Position numbers and translations under genes: made by a program. Below, in pieces: positions 43,632-52,118 of a stretch of 64,000 bases of DNA. Below the pieces are notes generated by a model, which was not told where the DNA came from, made no database searches, and saw nothing but the letters and a program-made list of their open reading frames with translations. The DNA comes from Candidatus Rokuibacteriota bacterium (GTDB taxonomy: Bacteria > Methylomirabilota > Methylomirabilia > Rokubacteriales > CSP1-6), in the NCBI GenBank assembly GCA_003221695.1, contig QHSX01000044.1, positions 124,001 through 188,000 of the forward strand, read 5' to 3'. Within the stretch, counting starts at the first letter, position 1. Each line of letters begins with the position of its first letter.

Positions 43632-44510
43632 CTGGACTATCTCGTCGCCGTCCTGCTGCCGCAGCTCCTGCACGGCCTCGTCTTCGGCGCCGCGCTGGGG
43701 CTCCTGGCGCTCGGCCTGACCGTGATCTTCGGGCTGCTGGGCGTGATGAACTTCGCCCACGGCGAGCTCTACATGCTGGGTGCGTACGCGGGGATCGCGG
43801 TCATCGGGGTCACCCACTCGTTCTGGGTGGCCCTGATCGCCGCACCCCTCCTCGTCGCCGCGCTCGGCGCCGTCACCGAGGTCGCGACCCTGCGCCCGCT
43901 CTACCGCCGCGAGCCCCTCTACGGCCTCATCCTCACCTTCGGCCTGGCGCTCGTCTTCCGCGAGGGCGCACGTCAGATCTGGGGCGGCGACATGCGACGC
44001 GTCCTGCCGCCCGTCACGGGCTCGACGCCGCTCCTCGGGATGACCTACCCGAACTATCGTCTCTTCCTGCTCGGAGCCTCGTCCGCGCTGCTGCTCCTGA
44101 TCTGGCTCTTCTTCACCCGCACGCGCGCGGGGGTCCTGGTGCGGGCGGCCGTGCAGGACGCGGAGATGCTCGACGGTCTCGGCGTCAACGTCCCGCGCCT
44201 CTTCACGCTCACCTTCGCCGGCTCGGCGGCGCTCGCCGCCCTCGCCGGGCTGCTCCTGGCGCCCGTCTTCACCGTGTACCCGCAGATGGGCGTCGAGATG
44301 ATCCTGCTCGCGTTCATCGTCGTGATCCTGGGCGGCATGGGCTCGATGGGCGGCTCCGTCGTGGCCGCGCTCGTCATCGGCACGGCCCAGAGCCTCTTCT
44401 CGCTGTGGATGAACCCGCAGCGCGTGGCGATCGCGATCTTCGCGATCATGATCGTGGTCCTGATCGTCCGCCCGCGCGGCTTCTTCGGCCGGGAGGGCGT
44501 CCTTGAGTAG
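43632..44510 (+). CDS. livH: Liv-type ABC permease LivH
   Basis: A 292-residue membrane permease. FGLLGVMNFAHGELYMLGAY is the LivH signature and about eight helices follow. The first helix (LVAVLLPQLLHGLVFGAAL) is encoded upstream of any ATG, GTG or TTG. A CTG at 43632, one base after the livJ stop, would give the usual LivH start. The first canonical codon, GTG 43722, would remove 30 conserved residues. The gene ends inside the livM start. Confidence 0.9.
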   Translation: MDYLVAVLLPQLLHGLVFGAALGLLALGLTVIFGLLGVMNFAHGELYMLGAYAGIAVIGVTHSFWVALIAAPLLVAALGAVTEVATLRPLYRREPLYGLILTFGLALVFREGARQIWGGDMRRVLPPVTGSTPLLGMTYPNYRLFLLGASSALLLLIWLFFTRTRAGVLVRAAVQDAEMLDGLGVNVPRLFTLTFAGSAALAALAGLLLAPVFTVYPQMGVEMILLAFIVVILGGMGSMGGSVVAALVIGTAQSLFSLWMNPQRVAIAIFAIMIVVLIVRPRGFFGREGVLE

Positions 44511-45453
44511 GGTCGTGACGTGGCGGGTCCTCGTCGCCTTCGTGGCGCTGGCGGCGCTGCCGGCCCTGCCCGGGATTCCGACGTACTACCTGCTCCTCGC
44601 CTTCGACGCGCTCCTCTTCGGCGCGATCGCGATGAGCCTCGACCTCCTCATGGGTTACACGGGGCTCGTCTCGTTCGGCCACGCCGCCTTCTACGGGCTC
44701 GGCGCGTACGCCACGGCGATCCTCCTGGAGCGCGGCGTCCTGTCCCTCTGGGCGTGCCTCGGCGGCGCGCTCGTGGTCGTCGGCGTCTACGCGGCGATCG
44801 TGGGGTACTTCGCCACCGCGCGCCGGGGCATCTACTTCGCGCTCCTCACGCTGATCTTCGCCGAGGTCGTCTACACCTTCTTCCGCTACACGCAGACCTT
44901 CGGCGGCTCGGACGGCATCCAGGGCCTGCCCGACGCCCACCTCTGGCGCGGCGTCCCGATCGACACGCCGCAGCGCAAGTACTACCTCGTGCTCGTCTAC
45001 CTCGCGGTCGCCTACGCGATCTGCCGCGTCGTCGTCACGTCGCACTTCGGCCGGGTCCTCGTGGCGATCCGCGAGAACGAGGACCGCGCGCGGTTCCTCG
45101 GGTACCGCGTCCAGCGCTACAAAATGGCCGCGTGTATGATCTCGGCGTTGCTCACAGGGCTCGCGGGCGCGATCTACCCGATGCGCGCGGCGTTCGCGAC
45201 GCCCGACCTCATGCTCTGGACGGAATCGGGCGAGTTCATCATCTCGGTGATGATCGGCGGGCTCGGGACCCTCGTGGGCCCGATCCTCGGCGGCGCGTTC
45301 TTCACGATCCTCCGCGACAAGGTCTCCTCGTTCGTGGACTGGTACTTCATCGTCATCGGCGTCGTCCTGGTCTTGATCGTGCTGTTCATGCCCAAAGGGC
45401 TCCTCGGCATCCGGCGTCTCCACGGCTTCCGGCAATGGCGGCAGGGGGCGTAG
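44503..45453 (+). CDS. livM: Liv-type ABC permease LivM
   Basis: A 316-residue permease. LDLLMGYTGLVSFGHAAFYG, the family counterpart of the LivH NFAHG region, YTFFRYTQTFGGSDGIQGLP and SLD-type helices are seen, and the C-terminal LLMPKG-like FMPKGLLG ends the transmembrane part. A TTG start at 44503 overlaps livH by eight bases, consistent with translational coupling. Confidence 0.93.
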   Translation: MSRVVTWRVLVAFVALAALPALPGIPTYYLLLAFDALLFGAIAMSLDLLMGYTGLVSFGHAAFYGLGAYATAILLERGVLSLWACLGGALVVVGVYAAIVGYFATARRGIYFALLTLIFAEVVYTFFRYTQTFGGSDGIQGLPDAHLWRGVPIDTPQRKYYLVLVYLAVAYAICRVVVTSHFGRVLVAIRENEDRARFLGYRVQRYKMAACMISALLTGLAGAIYPMRAAFATPDLMLWTESGEFIISVMIGGLGTLVGPILGGAFFTILRDKVSSFVDWYFIVIGVVLVLIVLFMPKGLLGIRRLHGFRQWRQGA

Positions 45454-46196
45454 TCCTCGAGGTCGACGGGGTCTCGAAGAGTTTCGGCGCGCTCTCGGCG
45501 CTGAGCCGCGTCGGTCTCGCCGTGTCCGAGGGCGAGGTCTTCTCGATCATCGGGCCGAACGGCGCCGGCAAGTCCACGCTCTTCAACGTGATCGCGGGCC
45601 TTCACGCCCCGAGCGCTGGCCGCGTGGTCTTTCGCGGCCACGAGATCACCGGCCTGCCGCCCGAGCGGATCAATCGGCTTGGCATCGCGAAGACCTTTCA
45701 GATCACGAACGTCTTCCCCGAGATCTCGGTCGGGGAGAACGTCCGCGTGGCCGCTCAGTCGCGCTCGGCGGACTCCGGTCGCGTCGCGTCGTTGTGGCGT
45801 GCGGCCGACGTCGAGGTGCGGGTGACGGAGCTCCTCGAGTCGTTCGGCCTCGCCGTCAAGCGCGACGAGCTGGCCCAACACCTGTCGCACGGCGAGCAGC
45901 GCTACCTCGAGATCTGCCTGGCGCTCGCGACCGAGCCGACGCTGCTCCTGCTCGACGAGCCGACGGCGGGGATGACGCCGGGCGAGACCAGGGACGCCAC
46001 CGCGCTCGTCCGGAAGATCGCGCTCCAGCGCGGGCTCACGGTCCTCCTGATCGAGCACGACATGTCCGTCGTCATGGGGATCTCCGACCGGATCGCGGTC
46101 CTCCACTTCGGCGAGAAGATCGCCGAGGGGACGCCCGAGGCAATCCGGAGCGACGCGCGGGTGATCGAGGCGTACCTCGGGGGCGCCGACGACTAG
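45435..46196 (+). CDS. livG: Liv-type ABC ATPase LivG
   Basis: A 253-residue ABC ATPase. Walker A is GPNGAGKST, the Q-loop lies in KTFQITNVFPEISV, the signature reads LSHGEQRYLEI (LSHGE in place of LSGGQ, common in LivG), Walker B is LLLLDEPTAGMTP and the H-loop is IEHDMSVVM. The ATG lies inside livM. Confidence 0.93.
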   Translation: MAAGGVVLEVDGVSKSFGALSALSRVGLAVSEGEVFSIIGPNGAGKSTLFNVIAGLHAPSAGRVVFRGHEITGLPPERINRLGIAKTFQITNVFPEISVGENVRVAAQSRSADSGRVASLWRAADVEVRVTELLESFGLAVKRDELAQHLSHGEQRYLEICLALATEPTLLLLDEPTAGMTPGETRDATALVRKIALQRGLTVLLIEHDMSVVMGISDRIAVLHFGEKIAEGTPEAIRSDARVIEAYLGGADD

Positions 46197-46200
46197 CGGG

Positions 46201-46905
46201 CTCAGGATCACCGACGTCCACGCCGGCTACGGGGCGACGCCGATCCTCTTCGGCGTGTCGCTCGAGATCCGGTCGGGCGAGGCCGTCGCGCTCCTCGGCA
46301 AGAACGGCATGGGCAAGACCACGCTCATGAAGACCGCGATGGGCTTCCTCAAGCCGTGGCGCGGCGCGATCGAGTTCGACGGCCACGACCTCACCCGGCT
46401 CACGCCCCACGAGATCGCCCGGCTCGGCATCGGGTTCGTGCCGGAGAGCCGGCGCATCTTCCCGGGACTGACCGTCCGCGAGAACCTCGAGCTGGGCCTG
46501 TCGGCCGTCCGCGATCGGTCGACCGCACTCCGGCGCCGGCGCTTCGAGGACGTCTTCCACCACTTCCCGCGCCTCTCCGAGCGGCTGGACCAGCCTGGCA
46601 AGACGCTCTCGGGAGGCGAGCAGCAGATGCTCGCGATCGCGCGCGTGATGATGGCGGGGGCCCGGCTCATCCTGATGGACGAGCCCACGCAGGGGCTCGC
46701 CCCCGCGGTCATCCGCCTGATCCGCGGCATGATCACGGAGCTCAAGCGCCTCGGCGTGGCGGTGCTCCTCGTCGAGCAGAACGCGCGCGTGGCCCTGGGC
46801 GTGTGCGACCGCGGCTATATTATGGAGAAGGGACTGATCGTGTTCGCGGCCTCGGCGACGGAGCTGCGGGAGAGTCCGGTGACCCGTGAGAAGCTGGGCG
46901 TCTAG
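46201..46905 (+). CDS. livF: Liv-type ABC ATPase LivF (start unresolved)
   Basis: A 234-residue ABC ATPase by homology. The coding frame starts LRITDVHAGYGATPILFG at 46201; then Walker A GKNGMGKTT, signature LSGGEQQMLAIARVMM, Walker B LILMDEPTQGLAP and H-loop VEQNARVAL. Upstream of 46201 to the in-frame stop at 46162 no ATG, GTG, TTG or CTG exists. The first canonical codon, GTG 46255, would cut the first strand and the A-loop aromatic residue Y10. A rare start codon or a base error is likely. Confidence 0.88.
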   Translation, partial: LRITDVHAGYGATPILFGVSLEIRSGEAVALLGKNGMGKTTLMKTAMGFLKPWRGAIEFDGHDLTRLTPHEIARLGIGFVPESRRIFPGLTVRENLELGLSAVRDRSTALRRRRFEDVFHHFPRLSERLDQPGKTLSGGEQQMLAIARVMMAGARLILMDEPTQGLAPAVIRLIRGMITELKRLGVAVLLVEQNARVALGVCDRGYIMEKGLIVFAASATELRESPVTREKLGV

Positions 46906-47527
46906 CCTCATCGGCGTGAGCCGCTACCAGTCGCTCGCGCGCGCGGGGCTCGCCGTCCTCCTGCTCGGTGGCCTCCTCTGGGCGCTGCCGGAGAGGCGCC
47001 CCGGCGAGGAGGGCGGCCATCACGCGCGACCCGCCGTACCGGCGCTCGACCCCTTCGAGAAGGCCGGCGTGACCGAGTTGACGGACGGCCAGCACGGGCC
47101 CCCGTTCCGGCTCGCGACGCTCGACGGGGGCGCCGCGTCGCTCGCCGACCACGTGGACCGGCTGGTCGTCCTGAATTTCTGGGCCACCTGGTGCGAGCCG
47201 TGCCGGCTCGAGATGCCGACGCTCGAGACTCTGTGGCGGGAATACCGCGACCGCGGCCTGGTCGTCCTCGCCGTGTCTCAGGACCGCGGCGCGCCACGCG
47301 CGCTCATCGAGCCGTGGGTGCGCCACCAGCGGCTGACGTTCCCGATCCTGCTCGACCCCGACCTCCGGACGTCCCGCGCCTGGCGGGTCACCGGGCTGCC
47401 GGCGACGTTCCTCGTCCGCCCCCGTGGTGAGGTCGCCGGCCTGGCGGTCGGTCCGCGCGAGTGGACCAGCGGGGAGATGCGCGCGCTGGTGGAGACGATG
47501 CTCCCGTCTGCGCACCAGAGCCACTAG
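46886..47527 (+). CDS. TlpA-like thioredoxin-family protein
   Basis: A 213-residue exported thiol-disulfide protein. An N-terminal helix (ARAGLAVLLLGGLLWALP) anchors or exports it; the thioredoxin domain has LVVLNFWATWCEPCRLEMP with the WCEPC active site, and GLPATFLVRPRG with the cis-Pro. It may reduce disulfides in the periplasm, for cytochrome maturation or for its operon partners. The GTG at 46886 overlaps livF; a GTG at 46916 is an alternative. Confidence 0.9.
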   Translation: MRSWASSLIGVSRYQSLARAGLAVLLLGGLLWALPERRPGEEGGHHARPAVPALDPFEKAGVTELTDGQHGPPFRLATLDGGAASLADHVDRLVVLNFWATWCEPCRLEMPTLETLWREYRDRGLVVLAVSQDRGAPRALIEPWVRHQRLTFPILLDPDLRTSRAWRVTGLPATFLVRPRGEVAGLAVGPREWTSGEMRALVETMLPSAHQSH

Positions 47528-47537
47528 GACAGCGGCG

Positions 47538-47568
47538 GCGGGGGCTTCGGTCAGGTCCGAGCCCCCGC
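47538..47568. terminator. Bidirectional terminator-like hairpin
   Basis: GCGGGGGCTTCGG pairs with CCGAGCCCCCGC around a six-base loop, with one bulge. It sits at the convergent ends of the TlpA-like gene and the acyltransferase, partly inside the last codons of the latter. No T-tract follows on either strand. Confidence 0.6.
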
Positions 47569-48651
47569 ACCAGCCGATGCGCCCCGTGTCGCGCTCGAGC
47601 GCACGAGGGCCAGCGCCCGCCGCTTGAACGGCGGCCAAGCCCGAGCGAGGACGACGAGCGCCGCGATCAGGAGCGCGTTGGCCAGCACGTAGGGCCACCA
47701 CGAGTGGAAGAGCACGCCAAACCGCTGGCGGAGGAAGGTCAGGACGATCACCTGGTGAACGAAGTAGAGCATGAGTGCGTTCTGGCCGAGGACGACCAGC
47801 CAGGGCACCTGCACCCGCCGCACCTTCATCAGGTAATACGTGGCTGGCAGCAGGGAGAAGAGGATGCCGAGGATCCACAGACACGTCACGGCCCCCGGGT
47901 TCCAATGTTGATTGAGGACGAGATCGCGCCCGGAGAAGAAGTGCGGCGTGGTCCCGATGGTGACCTCGAGACCGAGGAACGCCGCCAGACATAGCACGCC
48001 CACGAGGCTCATCACCTCGAAGTACCGCCGATCGTCGTCGCCCCGCCGCTGGCCCTCGGTCCACACCCATCCCAGCACCCCGCCGAGGAGTGCGAAGGCG
48101 AACCACGGCCAGAGCGGGAAGTCGTAGAGCCAGACGTCGGCAAGGCCGGGATGGGCCTTCACCCACGTGCGGAGGAAGGGATGCGCGAGGGCGAAGCTCG
48201 TGTAGATGCCGAGCGCCGCGGCCAGCAGCACCCAGCGCGCGACGCGCGAGACCATCACCGGCAGGAGCGCCGTCAGCCCGATGATCGAGAGGCCGATCGT
48301 CTGGAGCACCCCGCCGGCGAACAGGGGCTCGTCGGGAAACACGAGCAGGTTCAGGAACCAGCCCGCGACGACGAGCTGGGCGCCACGCCGGGCGTACTTC
48401 CACGCGACCGACATGTAGCGCTCGCCGCGCGTGACCGTCGAGTTGAGAAACGAGAGCGGCATGCAGAAACCGGCGAGGAACAGGAAGATCGGCGCAGCGA
48501 GGGTCACCGTCAGGTAGACCAGGTGATACCGCGGCCACCCCATCGGGCGCTCGAGCCACCACCGGCCCGTGTGGTTCAGAACCATGAAGATCAGGGCCAG
48601 CCCACGGAAGCCGTCCAGGAAGAGCTGTCGGCCCGATGCCGGCGTCGCCAC
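47551..48651 (-). CDS. Membrane acyltransferase (heparan-alpha-glucosaminide N-acetyltransferase/DUF1624-like)
   Basis: A 366-residue protein with about ten membrane helices. The start QLFLDGFRGLALIFMVLNHTG matches the LDxxRGxA...H motif of acyltransferase 3/DUF1624 proteins, with the catalytic-type His in the first helix; LFLAGFCMPLSF and GQNALMLYFVHQVIVL follow. OpgC-like glucan succinylation or sugar acetylation are possible roles. The GTG start is divergent from the GNAT gene across 42 bp. Confidence 0.8.
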   Translation of the reverse strand: MATPASGRQLFLDGFRGLALIFMVLNHTGRWWLERPMGWPRYHLVYLTVTLAAPIFLFLAGFCMPLSFLNSTVTRGERYMSVAWKYARRGAQLVVAGWFLNLLVFPDEPLFAGGVLQTIGLSIIGLTALLPVMVSRVARWVLLAAALGIYTSFALAHPFLRTWVKAHPGLADVWLYDFPLWPWFAFALLGGVLGWVWTEGQRRGDDDRRYFEVMSLVGVLCLAAFLGLEVTIGTTPHFFSGRDLVLNQHWNPGAVTCLWILGILFSLLPATYYLMKVRRVQVPWLVVLGQNALMLYFVHQVIVLTFLRQRFGVLFHSWWPYVLANALLIAALVVLARAWPPFKRRALALVRSSATRGASAGAGART

Positions 48652-48693
48652 GGGCCCGAGTCTACCTCAAAGACGAGGTGAGAAAATGGCTCC

Positions 48694-49263
48694 GTGACGA
48701 CGACACCCGCCGACTATCCACGCGATCTCGTGCACGACGCCAAGCTGAGGGACGGCTCGTACGTCCACATCCGTCCGATCCGTCCGGAGGACGCGCCGCG
48801 GCTCCAGGAGCTCTACGGCCGGCTGAGCCGCGAGACCGCCTACCATCGCTTCTTCACGGTCATGAAGCGCCTGCCGCCCGACTGGGCGCAGATTCTGGCC
48901 ACGGTGAACTACCGCCGCCGGCTCGCGCTGGTCGCCGAGCACGAGGGCGCCTCCGGGGCCGGGGTCGAGATCATCGGGGTCGGACGCTACGAGCCGACGG
49001 ACGAGCCGGACACGGTCGAGGTCGCGTTCGTCGTCCAGGACGACTGGCAGAACCGGGGGCTCGGGACGATCCTTGTCCGCGACGTGCTCGCCGCCGCCGC
49101 CGCGCGAGGGATGCGCCGGTTCCGCGCCTACGTCCTCTCCGACAACCGCCGCATGCTCGACCTCATCACCCGCTTCGGCGACGTCCACGAGCGCAAGACG
49201 GACCAGGGCGTCACGGAGCTCCTCTTCACGCGCCGCGCGGAGCGCGCCGGCGCTACGCGATGA
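48694..49263 (+). CDS. GNAT-family N-acetyltransferase
   Basis: A 189-residue acetyltransferase. LRDGSYVHIRPIRPEDAPRL and LYGRLSRETAYHRFF match the GNAT domain found C-terminally in Pat-type protein acetyltransferases; VEVAFVVQDDWQNRGLGTIL contains the acetyl-CoA loop (QNRGLG). It ends 11 bases inside the convergent VIT1 gene. The target, protein lysines or a small molecule, is unknown. Confidence 0.9.
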   Translation: MTTTPADYPRDLVHDAKLRDGSYVHIRPIRPEDAPRLQELYGRLSRETAYHRFFTVMKRLPPDWAQILATVNYRRRLALVAEHEGASGAGVEIIGVGRYEPTDEPDTVEVAFVVQDDWQNRGLGTILVRDVLAAAAARGMRRFRAYVLSDNRRMLDLITRFGDVHERKTDQGVTELLFTRRAERAGATR

Positions 49264-49948
49264 GGCGGGCGATGAGGAAGGCCGCGCCGGCTGCCAGGCC
49301 GCCGATCAGCACGGTCTGGAGCGCGCTCCGGAGCGGTGTCGTCCCCGCGAAGTTGCCCTTGACCCAGCCGAAGACGGCCAGCGCCGTCAGTGTCACGAGG
49401 GCTGACCACGGTAGGGCGCTCCGCGCGCTCGCCATGAGCATGTAGGGTGTAAGCGGGATCAACCCGCCCGCCACGTACGCCCCGCCGATGACGAGGGCGC
49501 TCGTCCGCGCGCGGGCTGGATCGGGCTTCTCCAGCCCGAGCTCGAAGCGCATCATGAAGTCGCGCCACGCCTCCGGGCGCCTCCGGAGCGCCTCGACGAC
49601 GGGCGCGCTCTCCTCGGCGGTGAGACCGTGCGACTGGAGCAGCTCCATGACCTCCTCGGCTTCGACCTCGGGCTTCTCCGCGATCTCGACCTCCTCCCGC
49701 GCGCGTTCCCTGATGTAGTGCTCGAGATCGCTCTTGCCGGCCAGGTAACCCCCGAGGCCCATGGCGATGGCGCCGGCTGCGATCTCGGCGACGCCAGCGG
49801 TGACGACGAGGCCCGTCGAATCGACGGCGCCCGAGACTCCCGCCGCCAGCGCAAACGGCACCGTGAGCCCGTCGGACATGCCGATCACGATGTCCCTGAC
49901 GACCGCGCTCGCGGTGAAGTGGTGCTCGACGTGTGGCGTCAGCGGCAT
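49253..49948 (-). CDS. VIT1/CCC1-family iron/manganese transporter
   Basis: A 231-residue membrane protein. VVRDIVIGMSDGLTVPFALAAG is the VIT1 first helix, and GAIAMGLGGYLAGKSDLEHY then EREEVEIAEKPEVEAEEV-like acidic segments lead into the cytoplasmic metal-binding loop. Three more helices follow. It would move Fe(II) or Mn(II) out of the cytosol. It begins 10 bases inside the YeeE/YedE gene, so it is the last gene of that operon. Confidence 0.9.
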   Translation of the reverse strand: MPLTPHVEHHFTASAVVRDIVIGMSDGLTVPFALAAGVSGAVDSTGLVVTAGVAEIAAGAIAMGLGGYLAGKSDLEHYIRERAREEVEIAEKPEVEAEEVMELLQSHGLTAEESAPVVEALRRRPEAWRDFMMRFELGLEKPDPARARTSALVIGGAYVAGGLIPLTPYMLMASARSALPWSALVTLTALAVFGWVKGNFAGTTPLRSALQTVLIGGLAAGAAFLIARLIA

Positions 49949-50523
49949 AGCCCTGCTCCCGCCTTGGGCTCGAGCCGCCTGACGAGCCAGAACGTCCCGA
50001 GCGCCATCAACACCACCAGCGCCGCCAGCAACCAGAACGGAAGCCCGAGCACCTCGGCGAGAGTAGCGCTCTGGAGCGAGCCGCTCCAGACGAAGGTCGC
50101 GATCGCCGTGTAGACCTCCGCGAAGACGATGACGCCCGCGATCAGGCCCAGCATGAAGACCACGGCGTCCAGCCGACCCGAGGCCGCACCTGCGGCCGAG
50201 GAGCCGGGTCAGTAGCCGCCGAGCGCAAAGCCGACCCCGAGGATCAAGCCGCCAACGGCTTGCGGCCAGAGATAGGTCGGCTGGACGGCGATTTCGGTGA
50301 GATCGACCACGCCGAGCAGCGACAGGGCGCCGAGCCCCGCGGCAGCGACGGCGATCGCGGTGAACATGACCTGCAGCATCGTGAAGTCTTCGAGATAGAA
50401 GAGGGCGGTGAGCTTCTTCGGGTCACCCAGACCGCCGCGCTCGAGGACGAAGCCGAAGGCCACGCCCGCGAGGAGCCCGACGAGGAGCCCGCCCGCGCCT
50501 CCAAGGCCGAGCGGCCAGCTCAT
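49939..50523 (-). CDS. YeeE/YedE-family (DUF6691) membrane protein with in-frame TGA: predicted selenoprotein
   Basis: If TGA at 50211-50209 is read through, the frame encodes 194 residues: MSWPLGLGGAGGLLVGLLAG, ALFYLEDFTMLQVMF, then GGY-U-PGSSAAGAASGRLDA and VVFMLGLIAGVIVFAEVYT. Homologues carry Cys in GGYCPGT, the channel motif of thiosulfate/selenium-related YeeE/YedE transporters, and TGA stands exactly there. Both halves stay in one frame and match the family across the TGA, and the hairpin that follows fits a bacterial SECIS. The other reading is a Cys-to-stop mutation. The ATG overlaps the partner gene by four bases. Confidence 0.85.
50178..50208 (-). promoter_or_regulatory. Predicted bacterial SECIS element
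   Basis: Directly after the TGA, on the minus strand, 17 bases lead to the loop AGGT, closed by a perfect six-pair stem GGCCGC/GCGGCC, with a 2x2 internal loop and two more pairs below. E. coli fdhF also has 17 nt between UGA and an apical loop beginning AGGU. G residues at loop positions 2-3 and the 16-37 nt spacing fit the known bacterial SECIS pattern. Confidence 0.7.
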
Positions 50524-51032
50524 CGCCACGCCCTCCTGACGATCCACGCGGTGGCGAAGCCGCCCGCCATGAACGCGGCGAGGAACGCCCACGCGCCCGG
50601 CGCGAGGACGGCGCCACCGGAGAGCGCGACTCCGCTCGTGCACCCCTGGGCGACGCGGCTCGCGAAGCCCACCGTGGCCCCGCCCAGGAATGCGAACGCC
50701 AGGCGGCGGCCCGCGCCGATCCGCGGGCCCTTCTCGAGCCGCCACGCGAAGCGCCCCGCCGTCCACGCGCCGAGGCCGGCGCCAACGAGCACGCCGACCA
50801 TCTCGACCACGATCCACTGCGCCCACAGCCGGCCGGCCTCCAGGTAGCCCATCAGGTACGGGGTCGCCTGGGCCCGGCCGGGCGCCACGGCCACCTCGAG
50901 ACGCGCGGCGATCTGGGCGAAGGCACCCGAGGCGCCGAGGCCGAAGCCCATCAGAAGATAGGTGGCAAGGAGCGTAACGCCGAGCGCCAGGCCGGCGACG
51001 TATGGTGACCAGTACGGGCGCGTGCCGTTCAT
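50520..51032 (-). CDS. YeeE/YedE-family membrane protein, first component
   Basis: A 170-residue protein with about four helices: SPYVAGLALGVTLLATYLLMGFG, WIVVEMVGVLVGAGLGAW, and the half-site RVAQGCTSGVALSGGAVLAPG with the conserved Cys in QGCTSG. In family members this half and the GGYCPGT half form one channel, either fused or as two genes; here they are separate and overlap by four bases. Sulfur- or selenium-compound uptake is the known theme. It is divergent from the TauE exporter gene across about 55 bp. Confidence 0.9.
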   Translation of the reverse strand: MNGTRPYWSPYVAGLALGVTLLATYLLMGFGLGASGAFAQIAARLEVAVAPGRAQATPYLMGYLEAGRLWAQWIVVEMVGVLVGAGLGAWTAGRFAWRLEKGPRIGAGRRLAFAFLGGATVGFASRVAQGCTSGVALSGGAVLAPGAWAFLAAFMAGGFATAWIVRRAWR

Positions 51033-51086
51033 GCCATCATCCTCGCACGACCCCGAACCCGAAGATCACTGCGATGAGGAGGCCGG

Positions 51087-51896
51087 GTGACGTATCTCTC
51101 CGCGGCGACGCTGGTCGCCATCGGGTTCTTCGTCGGCGCGTTCGGCACACTGATCGGTGCGGGGGGCGGCTTCCTGCTGGTGCCGCTCCTGCTCATCGGC
51201 TATCACTTCCTCCCCGCCGACGCCGTCGGCACGTCCCTCTCGCTGGTGTTCCTCAATGCCGCCTCCGGAAGCTTCGCCTACCTGCGCCAGCGCCGGGTGG
51301 ACCTCCAGCTCGGCTGGAAGTTCGCGGCCGCCACCATCCCCGGGGCGATCGGTGGCGCCTACCTCACGCGCGCGATGTCCTCGCGTGAATTCAGCGTCGC
51401 GTTCGGCGCGCTCCTGGTCCTGATCGCCGTGTTGCTCTTCTCGGGGATCACCGCGGCGCCCTCGGCGCGTGCCGGCGCCCGCCGGATCGTGGACACGAGC
51501 GGGGCGGCCCACGTCTACCACGTGGACACCTGGAAGGGCGTGGTCGTCAGCTTCCTCGTCGGGATCCTCTCGAGCGTGTTCGGGATCGGCGGCGGGATCA
51601 TCCACGTGCCCTTCCTCATCGTCGTGCTGAGCCTGCCGGTGCACATCGCCACGGCAACCTCCCACTTCGTCCTCTCGATCTCCACGCTCGTCGGCGCCGC
51701 CACGTTTTTCGCCCTCGGCCACGTCGATCTCACCACGACCGCCCTCATGGGTGCGGGTATCCTCGCCGGCGCGCAGCTCGGCGCCCGCGTGTCGATCCGG
51801 ACGCGCCCCGTCGCGATCCGGCGCATCCTCGCCTTCGCGCTGGCCGCGGTCGGGATCCGCATGGTCCTCCACGGGCTCGCCATCGGGCTCTGGTGA
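51087..51896 (+). CDS. TauE/SafE-family sulfite exporter-like protein
   Basis: A 269-residue membrane protein. The duplicated motif is seen as VGAFGTLIGAGGGFLLVPLLL in the first half and LSSVFGIGGGIIHVPFLIV in the second, with TATSHFVLSISTLVGA. Family members export sulfite or organosulfonates. Together with the divergent YeeE/YedE pair it suggests a local theme of sulfur-compound traffic. The GTG has GAGG nearby. Confidence 0.9.
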   Translation: MTYLSAATLVAIGFFVGAFGTLIGAGGGFLLVPLLLIGYHFLPADAVGTSLSLVFLNAASGSFAYLRQRRVDLQLGWKFAAATIPGAIGGAYLTRAMSSREFSVAFGALLVLIAVLLFSGITAAPSARAGARRIVDTSGAAHVYHVDTWKGVVVSFLVGILSSVFGIGGGIIHVPFLIVVLSLPVHIATATSHFVLSISTLVGAATFFALGHVDLTTTALMGAGILAGAQLGARVSIRTRPVAIRRILAFALAAVGIRMVLHGLAIGLW

Positions 51897-51917
51897 CGCT
51901 CACCGGCCGTGGCCGAC

Positions 51918-52097
51918 TCAAAGCGCCAAGCGCCGCGGGCGGAGCGCGTTGGCGATTACGGAGACGGAGCTCAGACTCATCGCCGCGCTCCCGGCGCGCT
52001 GCGCACGATCTGGGGGTGCATCGGGCAGACGTACTCGGTCCGCGCGGTGGGCGCCGCGGCGCCAACGGACTCGAGCGCCATGTCACACGCGTTGCAC
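51918..52097 (-). pseudogene. Relic of a copper-translocating P-type ATPase
   Basis: Read on the minus strand, CDMALESVGAAAPTARTEY and VCPMHPQIVRSAPGA match the tandem heavy-metal-binding N-terminus of CopA-type ATPases. After a frame change near 51985 the next residues AAMSLSSVSVIANALRPRR match the very C-terminal helix. The roughly 600 residues between, including phosphorylation and ATP domains, are gone. This is an internal-deletion remnant and cannot be functional. Confidence 0.75.
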
Positions 52098-52118
52098 GCT
52101 ATCATGGTGAATCGCGCC

